Below, in pieces: positions 1-7,193 of a stretch of 22,954 bases of DNA. Source of the DNA: XN24 sp047921395 (GTDB lineage Bacteria; Pseudomonadota; Gammaproteobacteria; Steroidobacterales; XN24); contig JBLRWH010000042.1 in the NCBI GenBank assembly GCA_047921395.1, positions 1-22,954 on the forward strand, read 5' to 3'. How positions within the stretch are numbered: the first letter of the stretch is position 1; every line of letters starts with the position of its first letter. Made by a program: the position numbers and the translations under genes. The notes under the pieces were generated by a model. That model saw nothing but the letters and a program-made list of their open reading frames with translations, had not been told where the DNA came from and ran no database searches.

Positions 1-683
1 TTGAGGCTCGCCACGCTGCCTTTCATGGGCAGGCTGACGAGCAGGTCGCAGGTTTCCCGTGTCAGGCGCCTGAGGCCGCTGCCCTCGCCGCCCAGCACCA
101 GCGCCAGGGGTCCGGACAGGTCGGCCTCGAACGCCGACGGCCCACCGGCCTCGGCCCCCACGAGCCAGATGCCGCGTTCCTTGAGGCTCCTGAGGCAACG
201 CGCGAGGTTCACGACCCGGACCAGCGGCACCGTTTCGGCGGCGCCGGCCGCGGACTTGCGGGCCGCCGGCGTCAGGCCCGCCGCCCGGTCGCGCGGCGTG
301 ATGACAGCGTGCACCCCGGCGGCGTCCGCGGTGCGCAGGCAGGCGCCGAGGTTGTGGGGATCCTGGACCCCGTCCAGCACCAGCAAGAGCGGCGGCGCCT
401 GCAGCCGGTCCAGCAGGGCCTCGAGGTCGTCCTCGTCCAGGGGCGCCGCCGCCGCCAGGCGCGCCACGACGCCCTGGTGGGTGCCACCCTGGGCCATGCC
501 ATCGAGCGTGTCGCGACGCACCGCCTGGCAAGCGATGCCCTGCGCCCGGGCCAGCTCGAGCACGGCCTCCATGCGCTCGTCCGCCCGTCCGCCCAGCACC
601 CAGAGCTCGAGCACCCGCTCCGGCGCACGCACCAGGGTCTCGCGCACGGAGTGCAGGCCCCAGACGAGGTTCTGCTCGTTCAT
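1..683 (-). CDS. rlmB: 23S rRNA (guanosine-2'-O)-methyltransferase RlmB, 3' end cut by the window edge
   Basis: RlmB is the SPOUT-class enzyme that 2'-O-methylates G2251 of 23S rRNA in the peptidyl-transferase centre. Some 227 codons are visible, starting at the ATG at 683. The N-terminal substrate-binding domain begins MNEQNLVWGLHSVRETL. The SPOUT domain follows, with the family motifs LDGVQDPHNLGACLRTADAAG, LVLGGEGSGLRRLTRETCD and SLPMKGSVASL, the last lying exactly at the window edge. These closely match the E. coli protein as I recall it. Relatives are about 245 residues, so only the last 20 or so should be missing. The start codon overlaps the rnr stop codon as ATGA, as expected for the conserved rnr-rlmB pair. 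The partial state is a window artefact and not a real truncation. Confidence 0.95.
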   Translation of the reverse strand, partial: MNEQNLVWGLHSVRETLVRAPERVLELWVLGGRADERMEAVLELARAQGIACQAVRRDTLDGMAQGGTHQGVVARLAAAAPLDEDDLEALLDRLQAPPLLLVLDGVQDPHNLGACLRTADAAGVHAVITPRDRAAGLTPAARKSAAGAAETVPLVRVVNLARCLRSLKERGIWLVGAEAGGPSAFEADLSGPLALVLGGEGSGLRRLTRETCDLLVSLPMKGSVASL

Positions 684-2917
684 CGGGAACGCGGCCGACG
701 GCCCCGGCGCCCCTTGGCGGGCGCCTCTGCCTCCTCGGACAGCTCGAAGTCGATCTTGCGATCTTCCAGGCTCACCCGGAGCAGCCGGACCCTGAGCCGG
801 TCGCTGAGGCGGAAGACCCTTCCCGTGCGCTCACCGATGAGACGCTGGTGCACCGGGTCGCGCTTGTAGTAATCGCCGCCGAGGGAGCTGATGTGCACCA
901 GGCCGTCGATCTGGTACTCGGGAATCTGCACAAACAGCCCGAAGTCCACCACGCCCGTGACTACCACGTCGAATTCCTCGCCGACGCGCTCCATCATGAA
1001 CTCGCACTTCAGCCAGTCCATGGCCTCGCGCGTGGCCTCGTCGGCGCGCCGCTCGGTTGCGGAGCAGTGCCGTCCCAGGCCCTCCATTTCCTGCTTGCCA
1101 TGCGTGAAGTCCGCCGGCGTCCCGCCGCGCAACAGGTGCCGGATCGCGCGGTGCACGAGCAGGTCCGGGTAGCGCCGGATCGGGGAGGTGAAATGGGCGT
1201 AGCGCTCCAGCGCGAGACCGAAATGGCCGATGTTCTCGGGCTGGTAGGCCGCCGCGCTCATCGAGCGGAGGATCACGGTCTCGATCAGGTCGGCATCGGG
1301 GCGGCCCGACACTTCCCGCACCAGCGCAGAGAGGTGCTTCGGTTCAAGGCGCTCGCGCGTGGGCAGGGAGAGGCCGAACGCGGCGAGGAACTCCTTGAGC
1401 GTCCCGAGCCGGTCCTCCTCGGGCGGGGCGTGGACGCGATATAGCGTCGGGATCTTCTGCTTCTCGAGGAAGCGCGCCGCCTCGACGTTGGCCGCGATCA
1501 TGCATTCCTCGACGATCTTGTGCGCGTCGTTGCGGTGGCGCGGCTCGACGCGCGCCACGTGCCCTTTCGGGTCGAACACCATCGCGACCTCGGGCAGGTC
1601 GAAGTCGACCGCGCCGCGCCTGGCGCGGGCGCGCGCCAGCACGCGCCAGGCGGCGTGCAGGTGTTCGAGCTGGGGCAGCAACTTCGCATGGCGGCGCCGC
1701 AGCTCGGCGTCGCCCTCCAAGAGGACGCCCGCCACTTCTTCATAGGTCAGGCGCGCAGCGGAGCGCATCAGGCCTTCGTAGAATCGCGCCTCCTGGACCT
1801 TGCCGCCCGACGTGACCCGCATGTCACACACCATGCAGAGCCGGTCCACGCCCGGGTTCAGCGAGCACAGCCCGTTGGACAGGTTCTCGGGCAGCATCGG
1901 AATGACCTTGCGCGGGAAATACACCGAGGTGCCGCGCTCGCGCGCCTCGGTGTCCAGCGCGCCGCCTGGCGGCACGTAGGACGACACGTCCGCGATGGCC
2001 ACGATCAGGCGCCAGCCCGAGCCGTCCGGCTCGCACCAGACGGCATCGTCGAAGTCCTTGGCGTCCGCGCCGTCGATGGTGACCAGCGGCAGCTCGCGCA
2101 GGTCCTCCCGGTCGCGCTTGGCCGACGGACGAACGCGATCGCCCCAGCCCTCGGCTTCGGCAAGCGCCTCGTCCGGCCAGCGGAACGACAGGCCGTGGGC
2201 ACGCATGGCGATTTCGGTCTCCACCCCCGGCGCGCCGCCCTCGCCCAGGTTCTCGATGACCCGGCCGATCGGCTGGGTGTCGCGACTGGGCGGCTCTGTC
2301 AGTTCGACGACGACGATGTCGCCCGGCTTGACGCCCTTCGCGCCGGCCGGGGCGATCGCGACGCTCTGGCTGAAGCGCCGGTTGTCGGGTATGACGAAGC
2401 CGATGCCGCTTTCGCGCACGTAACGGCCGACGATCTCGCGGGTGTTGCGCGCCAGCACCTCGACGAGCTTGCCCTCCGCGCGGCCGCGCTCGTCCGTGCG
2501 GGCGATGCGCACCGCGACCTTGTCGCCGTGCATCACCTCGCGCATCTCGCGCGGCGACAGGTAGATGTCCTCGCCGCCGGCGTCCGGCGTGACGAAGCCG
2601 TAGCCGTCGCGGTGCCCGGTGACCAGGCCCGTCACGAGACCAATGTGTCCGACCAGGCAGTAGTGGCCGCGCCGGTTGGCGATGATCTGGCCGTCGCGGA
2701 TCATTGCCCGCAGGCGGTTGCCCAGCGCGTTGCGCACCTCCGGGTCGTCGATGCCGAGCGCGCCGAACAACGCCTTTGGGTCAAGCGGCCGGCCGGCGGC
2801 CTCGAGCGCGGCGAGCACCTGCTCGCGGGAAGGAATCGAGACGCGATGGCGCGCCTCGTCGGACGCGCCACGGCGCGTCTTGATGGACGTGCCGCCACGT
2901 CTTCCGGATTGTTTCAT
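680..2917 (-). CDS. rnr: Ribonuclease R (3'-5' exoribonuclease)
   Basis: RNase R degrades structured RNA processively from the 3' end and takes part in rRNA quality control and tmRNA-linked mRNA decay. The reading gives 745 residues from an ATG at 2917, preceded by AGGA at a suitable distance; the frame stays open 20 codons further upstream but without family similarity. Domain order is an N-terminal helix-turn-helix-like segment (about 25-90), cold-shock domains (about 90-230), the RNB catalytic domain from about 275 and a C-terminal S1 domain (about 640-730). The RNB active-site motif IDGADAKDFDDAVW at about 281-294 holds the Mg-binding aspartates, and HFTSPIRRYPDLLVHR is the downstream RNB signature. 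The protein is shorter than the E. coli enzyme (813) because the Lys-rich C-terminal tail is reduced to a short Arg-rich end (KGRRGRRPRSR). It overlaps rlmB by 4 bases and is probably cotranscribed with it. Confidence 0.97.
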   Translation of the reverse strand: MKQSGRRGGTSIKTRRGASDEARHRVSIPSREQVLAALEAAGRPLDPKALFGALGIDDPEVRNALGNRLRAMIRDGQIIANRRGHYCLVGHIGLVTGLVTGHRDGYGFVTPDAGGEDIYLSPREMREVMHGDKVAVRIARTDERGRAEGKLVEVLARNTREIVGRYVRESGIGFVIPDNRRFSQSVAIAPAGAKGVKPGDIVVVELTEPPSRDTQPIGRVIENLGEGGAPGVETEIAMRAHGLSFRWPDEALAEAEGWGDRVRPSAKRDREDLRELPLVTIDGADAKDFDDAVWCEPDGSGWRLIVAIADVSSYVPPGGALDTEARERGTSVYFPRKVIPMLPENLSNGLCSLNPGVDRLCMVCDMRVTSGGKVQEARFYEGLMRSAARLTYEEVAGVLLEGDAELRRRHAKLLPQLEHLHAAWRVLARARARRGAVDFDLPEVAMVFDPKGHVARVEPRHRNDAHKIVEECMIAANVEAARFLEKQKIPTLYRVHAPPEEDRLGTLKEFLAAFGLSLPTRERLEPKHLSALVREVSGRPDADLIETVILRSMSAAAYQPENIGHFGLALERYAHFTSPIRRYPDLLVHRAIRHLLRGGTPADFTHGKQEMEGLGRHCSATERRADEATREAMDWLKCEFMMERVGEEFDVVVTGVVDFGLFVQIPEYQIDGLVHISSLGGDYYKRDPVHQRLIGERTGRVFRLSDRLRVRLLRVSLEDRKIDFELSEEAEAPAKGRRGRRPRSR

Positions 2918-2970
2918 GTGAGGTCCTGCAGGCTGTATGAGAAAACGGTGCCGGAACTGACCCGGCCGCG

Positions 2971-2999
2971 TTGACAAGGATACACGTCGGCCGTATCCT
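2971..2999 (+). promoter_or_regulatory. Sigma70-type promoter of tRNA-Leu
   Basis: TTGACA (2971-2976) and TATCCT (2994-2999) are separated by exactly 17 bases. The expected start lies near 3006, about 35 bases before the mature tRNA. The bases after the -10 (GCGCGTCCCG) are GC-rich, as in discriminators of stringently controlled stable-RNA promoters. This is direct sequence reading; activity is inferred. Confidence 0.75.
2977..2999. repeat. Perfect 7-bp inverted repeat inside the tRNA-Leu promoter
   Basis: AGGATAC (2977-2983) and GTATCCT (2993-2999) are perfect reverse complements separated by 9 bases. The right arm includes the -10 hexamer and the left arm touches the -35. The 16-bp arm-to-arm spacing would suit a dimeric DNA-binding protein. 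No regulator is identifiable from the window, and chance remains possible. Confidence 0.4.
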
Positions 3000-3040
3000 G
3001 CGCGTCCCGTTCAGGCAGGGTTCTCCTGTCTGTGCCTCGT

Positions 3041-3127
<87 letters not shown>

Positions 3128-3378
3128 TCTCTTGTAATTATTGATTCTCCAAGAGTTTTTGCCTCTTCGCGTGGCACAATTGGCGCGCTTTTGTGGCGCA
3201 AGCCGTGCGGGCAGATTGCCGCTCAACATTGCGGTTTGCGCGGCCCCCGATCTACCCGTCTGAAGACTTCGTGCCACACATTTCGCCGAAATCGGACTGA
3301 CATTTTCTGACGACGGCGGCTCCCCCAGAGAGCCCTTAAGTACTTCTCGCCCGCCGAGTATCGAGTCACTCTCCAGCA
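3128..3378. other. Gene-free, AT-richer stretch downstream of tRNA-Leu
   Basis: No reading frame here shows recognisable protein similarity. The first 60 bases are clearly AT-richer than anything else in the coding part of the window. It contains a short perfect palindrome TTTCGCCGAAA (3281-3291) and TGACATTTTCTGACG (3298-3312) followed by a run of five C (3322-3326), which together resemble the end of a transposable element. With the RND fragment just downstream, I read this as decayed acquired DNA next to a tRNA 3' end. I found no second copy of the tRNA 3' end that would mark an attachment site. Confidence 0.4.
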
Positions 3379-3405
3379 GACAAAAGAGCGTTCTCTGCCC
3401 GTGTC

Positions 3406-3555
3406 ATCCCGGGCGAGGGTACGGAGCTTTATCGAGGCGTCGGGGTGGTCGTCCTGACGGGCCTGCTGTTCGCCACGCTCATTACGCTGACGTTCCTCCC
3501 GGCGCTCCTTGTCAGCGTGCTCGAGGCCGCGCGGTGCAAAACGCGTCCGCGCTGA
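3406..3555 (+). pseudogene. C-terminal remnant of an RND-family efflux permease
   Basis: One plus-strand frame reads VIPGEGTELYRGVGVVVL followed by TGLLFATLITLTFLPALL and a short basic tail, ending at TGA 3553-3555. This matches the last transmembrane region of RND (AcrB-like) transporters, in which a G-x-G-(T/S)-E segment precedes a hydrophobic helix ending in T-L-x-x-x-P-A-L. The frame is blocked by a TAA at 3337-3339, and nothing upstream looks like the remaining roughly 1000 residues. It has no start codon or ribosome site of its own. I infer a deletion remnant left after loss of an efflux gene. The short length leaves a real chance of coincidence. Confidence 0.55.
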
Positions 3556-3584
3556 GCCATGATGCGTATTCCAGGAACTGAGGA

Positions 3585-4898
3585 TCAGTCGAAGGGATTG
3601 CGGAGTACGATCGTTTCGGCGCGGTCGGGACCCGTCGAGATGATGTCGATGGGCACGCCCACCACCTCCTGCAAGCGGTCCAGGTAAGCGCGCGCATTCT
3701 CCGGCAGGTCCGCATAGCGCGTGATGCCGACGGTCGAGCTCTGCCAGCCCGACACGTCCTCGTAGATCGGCTCGCAGTCCGCGTACTGGTCCGCCGCCAT
3801 CGGCGGTGTCTCCACGATTTGACCGCCGACCCGATAGCCCACGCAGATCCGGATGGTGTCGATCGCGTCGAGCACGTCGAGCTTGGTGATGCAGAGGCCC
3901 GAGACGCTGTTCAGCGAGATCGAGCGTCGCAGGGAAACCGCGTCGAACCAGCCGCAGCGGCGCGCCCGGCCGGTGACCGAACCGAACTCGTGGCCGACGC
4001 GCGCCAGGTGCTCGCCCATCTCGTCGAGCAACTCGGTTGGAAACGGCCCGGCGCCGACGCGCGTGGTGTAGGCCTTGACGATGCCCAGTACGTAATCGAT
4101 CGCGCGGGGCCCGATCCCGGCACCCGTGCAGGCGCCGCCGGCGGTCGTATTCGACGACGTCACGAACGGGTAGGTGCCCTGGTCGATATCGAGCAGCGCC
4201 CCCTGCGCGCCCTCGAACATCACGTTGCTGCCCGCCTTGCGATAGCCGTCCAGCAGTGCCACCACGTCGGCGACCAGCGGCTGGATTCGCTCGCCGAGCG
4301 CCAGCAGGTGTTCCAGAGTCTGCTGGAAGTCCACGGTGTCCCGGCCGAAGTAGTGCCGCAGGACGAAATTGTGGAAATCGAGCACCTCGCCGAGCTTGGC
4401 GGCGAAGCGCTCGCGGTGCGCCAGGTCGGAGACGCGCAGCGCGCGGCGCGCCACCTTGTCCTCGTACGCGGGACCGATACCGCGCCCGGTGGTGCCGATT
4501 TTTGCGGCGCCTTTGGCGTGCTCGCGCGCGGCGTCCAGCGCGACGTGCGAGGGAATGATCAAGGGGCACGCCGGACTGATCCTGAGCCGTTCTTTTACCG
4601 GTACGCCCCGGGCCGTCAACTCGTCCATCTCGGAGAGCAGCGCTTCCGGCGACAGCACGACGCCGTTGCCGATGAGGCAGTCGACCCCGTCGCGCAGGAT
4701 GCCGGACGGCAGCAGGCGCACAATGGTTTTCTTCCCCTCGATGACCAGCGTGTGGCCGGCATTGTGGCCGCCCTGGAAGCGCACCACGGCCGCGACCCGG
4801 TCGGTGAGGAGATCTACGATCTTGCCCTTGCCCTCGTCACCCCACTGGGTGCCGATGACGACTACGTTCTTCCCCACGCCAGAGTTCCTCCCGGCCAT
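3585..4898 (-). CDS. purA: Adenylosuccinate synthetase
   Basis: PurA joins IMP and aspartate using GTP, the first committed step of AMP synthesis, in the cytoplasm. The protein has 437 residues (E. coli 432) from the ATG at 4898, starting MAGRNSGVGKNVVVIGTQWG. The frame is open 46 codons further upstream, but that part overlaps the DUF2065 gene and has no family similarity. Visible signatures are the glycine-rich loop QWGDEGKGK with catalytic Asp21, GGHNAGHT with catalytic His49, the IMP-site segment around TTGRGIGPAYEDK, and the C-terminal TGPDRAETI motif. It is the last gene of the nnrD-to-purA run and starts 10 bases after the DUF2065 stop. In E. coli nsrR lies between purA and rnr; here that place holds tRNA-Leu and the RND remnant. 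Confidence 0.98.
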   Translation of the reverse strand: MAGRNSGVGKNVVVIGTQWGDEGKGKIVDLLTDRVAAVVRFQGGHNAGHTLVIEGKKTIVRLLPSGILRDGVDCLIGNGVVLSPEALLSEMDELTARGVPVKERLRISPACPLIIPSHVALDAAREHAKGAAKIGTTGRGIGPAYEDKVARRALRVSDLAHRERFAAKLGEVLDFHNFVLRHYFGRDTVDFQQTLEHLLALGERIQPLVADVVALLDGYRKAGSNVMFEGAQGALLDIDQGTYPFVTSSNTTAGGACTGAGIGPRAIDYVLGIVKAYTTRVGAGPFPTELLDEMGEHLARVGHEFGSVTGRARRCGWFDAVSLRRSISLNSVSGLCITKLDVLDAIDTIRICVGYRVGGQIVETPPMAADQYADCEPIYEDVSGWQSSTVGITRYADLPENARAYLDRLQEVVGVPIDIISTGPDRAETIVLRNPFD

Positions 4899-4908
4899 TG
4901 CCACTTGC

Positions 4909-5100
4909 TCAGGACCGCACGAACCACAACAACAACAGCCCCGCAATGATGCTGACGAGCCCGGCGACACGCAGCTTCTCGTCGGGCATCTGGGCCAGCA
5001 TCGCCATCGTGCGGCGCGAGCCACGCGGGTTCGCAAACGGCAGCAGGCCCTCGATGACCATCAACAGCGCGACGGCCGACAACAGGTCAGTCCAGTTCAT
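4909..5100 (-). CDS. yjeT: DUF2065 family small membrane protein (YjeT-like)
   Basis: This 63-residue protein starts MNWTDLLSAVALLMVIEGLL and ends GLLLLWFVRS. It has two hydrophobic segments (about 5-22 and 45-61) flanking a short charged loop (NPRGSRRTMAMLAQMPDEKL), the usual DUF2065 layout. It sits between hflC (16-base gap) and purA (10-base gap), exactly where E. coli has yjeT, so it is probably cotranscribed with the hfl genes. No biochemical function is established for the family. A role at the inner membrane near HflKC can only be guessed from position. Confidence 0.88.
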   Translation of the reverse strand: MNWTDLLSAVALLMVIEGLLPFANPRGSRRTMAMLAQMPDEKLRVAGLVSIIAGLLLLWFVRS

Positions 5101-5116
5101 CGCGCCGTCGCGCCTG

Positions 5117-5995
5117 TCAGCGGTCCTGGCCCGCCATCGGATCCTTCAGGTAGCGGAAGAATTCGCCATCAGGCTCGATGACCAGCACGTCATCGCCGCG
5201 GCCGATCGCGGTCCGGTAGGCCTGCATGCTCCGCCAGAAATCGAAGAAACCCCGATCGCGACCGAACGCCTCGGCGTAAATCTCGGCGGCACGCGCGTCG
5301 CCGGCGCCGCGAATCCGCTGCGCGTCGCGCTGCGCCTCCGCGATGATGACCGTCCGTTGCCGGTCGGCATCCGCACGAATCCGCTCAGCGGTTTCCGCAC
5401 CCTCGGCGCGCAACTGCGAGGCCACGCGGGCGCGCTCCTGGCGCATCCTGTTGAACACGCTCTCGCTCACGTCGGGCGGCAGGTCGAGGGTCTTGACGCG
5501 CACGTCCACGATCTCGATACCGAGCTCGCGCGCCGTTCGTCCAGCGGTGCCCATGAGCTCCTCGATGACCTCGCGACGATCGGCGGTCACGACTTCCTGC
5601 AGGGTCTGGCGCGCGAACTGTGCCCGCAATCCATCCTTGATGATTTCCAGCAGGCGGCTGGTGGCGAGCCCCTCGTCTCCCGCGGTCGAGCGGAAGTACT
5701 GACCTGCATCGGTGATCCGCCACTTGACGTAGAAGTCCACCCGCAGGTTCTTCTTTTCGGCCGTGAGGAACGCCTCGTTCGGGTTGTTGCGCGTGAGGAC
5801 GCGATTGTCGAACTTCCGCACGGTGTTCACGAACGGCATCTTGAAGTGGAGCCCCGGCTCGTAGTCGGTGCGGACGATTTCGCCGAACCGCATCTTGATG
5901 GCGTGCTCGCGCTCGTCGACGATGAACACCGACATGGATACGACCAGCGCCGCGGCGGCGAGGACCAGCAAAGCAAAAGTAGCGCGCGGACTCAT
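5117..5995 (-). CDS. hflC: HflC, SPFH/prohibitin-type membrane protein, modulator of FtsH
   Basis: HflC assembles with HflK into a large cage around the FtsH protease in the inner membrane, with its SPFH domain on the periplasmic side, and modulates membrane-protein degradation. The protein has 292 residues. An N-terminal signal-anchor (about 6-25, LLVLAAAALVVSMSVFIV) precedes the SPFH domain (DEREHAIKMRFGEIV, EPGLHFKMPFVNTVRKFD). An Ala/Glu/Arg-rich coiled coil follows (about 180-245), and the C-terminal region ends FFRYLKDPM. It is somewhat shorter than E. coli HflC (334), as is common outside enterics. Its ATG shares one base with the hflK TGA (TGATG), so the two are translationally coupled, which suits subunits of one complex. 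Confidence 0.96.
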   Translation of the reverse strand: MSPRATFALLVLAAAALVVSMSVFIVDEREHAIKMRFGEIVRTDYEPGLHFKMPFVNTVRKFDNRVLTRNNPNEAFLTAEKKNLRVDFYVKWRITDAGQYFRSTAGDEGLATSRLLEIIKDGLRAQFARQTLQEVVTADRREVIEELMGTAGRTARELGIEIVDVRVKTLDLPPDVSESVFNRMRQERARVASQLRAEGAETAERIRADADRQRTVIIAEAQRDAQRIRGAGDARAAEIYAEAFGRDRGFFDFWRSMQAYRTAIGRGDDVLVIEPDGEFFRYLKDPMAGQDR

Positions 5996-7143
5996 CAGCG
6001 GGTCCCCCTGGCACGAAGGCCTTCAACCGGAGCCTGGCGCTCCGTCTGGCGCGCGGGCGAAGCCTGCCCGAGATCGGCGGGATCGCCGAGCTGGCCGGCC
6101 TTGCCCCCCGAGCGCTTGATCAGCTCCTCGATGGGCAGGTACAGCAGCGTGCCGCTGCCCTTGGCATCAAGAAGAACCTTGTTGGCGCCGCCCAGCACCT
6201 GCTCGATGGTCTCGAAATACAGCCGCTGGCGCGTGACCTCAGGCGCGCGCTGGTACTCCGTGAGCAGCGCCAGGAAACGGTCGCCCTCACCGTCTGCCTC
6301 CGCGATGACCTGTTCGCGGTAGGCCTCGGCGCCCTCGATCAGGCGCGCCGCGTTACCGCGGGCACGCGGGACCACGTCGTTCGCGTAAGCCTCGGCCTCG
6401 AGGGCCAACCGCTCGCGGTCCTCGCGCGCCTTGATGGCGTCCTGCACCGCAGCCTCGACCTGGGACGGGAAATTCGAGTCCTCGAGGTTGACGGAGGTGA
6501 TCTCGATCCCGGCGCCGTAGGAGTCCAGTGTCGCCTGGATAATTTCGCGCGTGCGCACCGCGACGTCCGCACGACCCTCGGTCAACACGAAGTCGAGGGT
6601 GCTCTTGCCGACGACCTCGCGAATCGCCGTCTCGGTCACCTCGCCCAGGGTCTCCTCGGGCGAGCGCACGTTGAACAGGAATGCGCGCGCGTCGGCGCGT
6701 CGGAACTGCACCCGCAGATCCACGCTGACGATGTTCTCGTCGGCGGTAAGCATGCGCGTCGAATGCGTGAAGGAACCGACCTGGGCGACGTTGACCTTTT
6801 CGACGCGCTGGATCGGGTACGGGATATGCCAGTGCAATCCCGGCAGGGTGATCTCGTGAAAAGATCCGAACTGCAGCACGACGCCGCGCTCGGCTTCATC
6901 CACCTGGTAGAAGCCCGACAGCGCCCACAGCACGGCCCCCGCCGCGGCAACGAGGCCGATCCCGGCGCCCGCAATCGCACCGCCGGATCCTCCCGACCCG
7001 CCGGACCCGCCGCCGCGTCCGCCAAAGATGCCAGAGATCTTTTTCTGCAGGTCGCGCACAACCTTGTCCAGGTCGGGCGGGCCCTCTTTGCGGCCTCCCG
7101 AATTCCAGGGATTGCCGCCCTTGCCAGGTTCATTCCAAGCCAT
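5995..7143 (-). CDS. hflK: HflK, SPFH/prohibitin-type membrane protein, modulator of FtsH
   Basis: HflK is the partner of HflC in the FtsH-HflKC complex. The protein has 382 residues from the ATG at 7143, which has a clear AAGGA five bases upstream (7149-7153). It starts MAWNEPGKGGNPWNSGGRKE, the typical cytoplasmic HflK opening. A Gly/Ser linker (42-55) leads into one transmembrane segment (about 57-78), then the SPFH domain (VDEAERGVVLQFG, LPGLHWHIPYPIQRVEKVNV) and a long helical region (about 255-320). The C-terminus is Pro/Arg-rich. The frame is open nine codons upstream but only the downstream ATG has a ribosome site. It follows hflX after 50 bases with no evident terminator. Confidence 0.96.
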   Translation of the reverse strand: MAWNEPGKGGNPWNSGGRKEGPPDLDKVVRDLQKKISGIFGGRGGGSGGSGGSGGAIAGAGIGLVAAAGAVLWALSGFYQVDEAERGVVLQFGSFHEITLPGLHWHIPYPIQRVEKVNVAQVGSFTHSTRMLTADENIVSVDLRVQFRRADARAFLFNVRSPEETLGEVTETAIREVVGKSTLDFVLTEGRADVAVRTREIIQATLDSYGAGIEITSVNLEDSNFPSQVEAAVQDAIKAREDRERLALEAEAYANDVVPRARGNAARLIEGAEAYREQVIAEADGEGDRFLALLTEYQRAPEVTRQRLYFETIEQVLGGANKVLLDAKGSGTLLYLPIEELIKRSGGKAGQLGDPADLGQASPARQTERQAPVEGLRARGTR

Positions 7144-7193
7144 GATTTTCCTTAAGTACTCTCGGCGCAACAGCTCTCCTGCGGCCTCCGGCC

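Noticed and set aside
1520..2974. 484-residue plus-strand frame
   Set aside because: Antisense to rnr in the codon-complement frame; composition is biased to Arg, Ala and Asp with no domain.
3147..3166. Hairpin AAGAG-N-CTCTT after tRNA-Leu as a terminator
   Set aside because: The stem has only five pairs, the T run lies in the loop and none follows the stem, so it does not fit an intrinsic terminator.
3223..4569. 448-residue minus-strand frame across the purA 3' half and the intergenic region
   Set aside because: It is an Arg-rich frame-shifted shadow of purA, typical of high-GC DNA, although it spans the RND remnant region.
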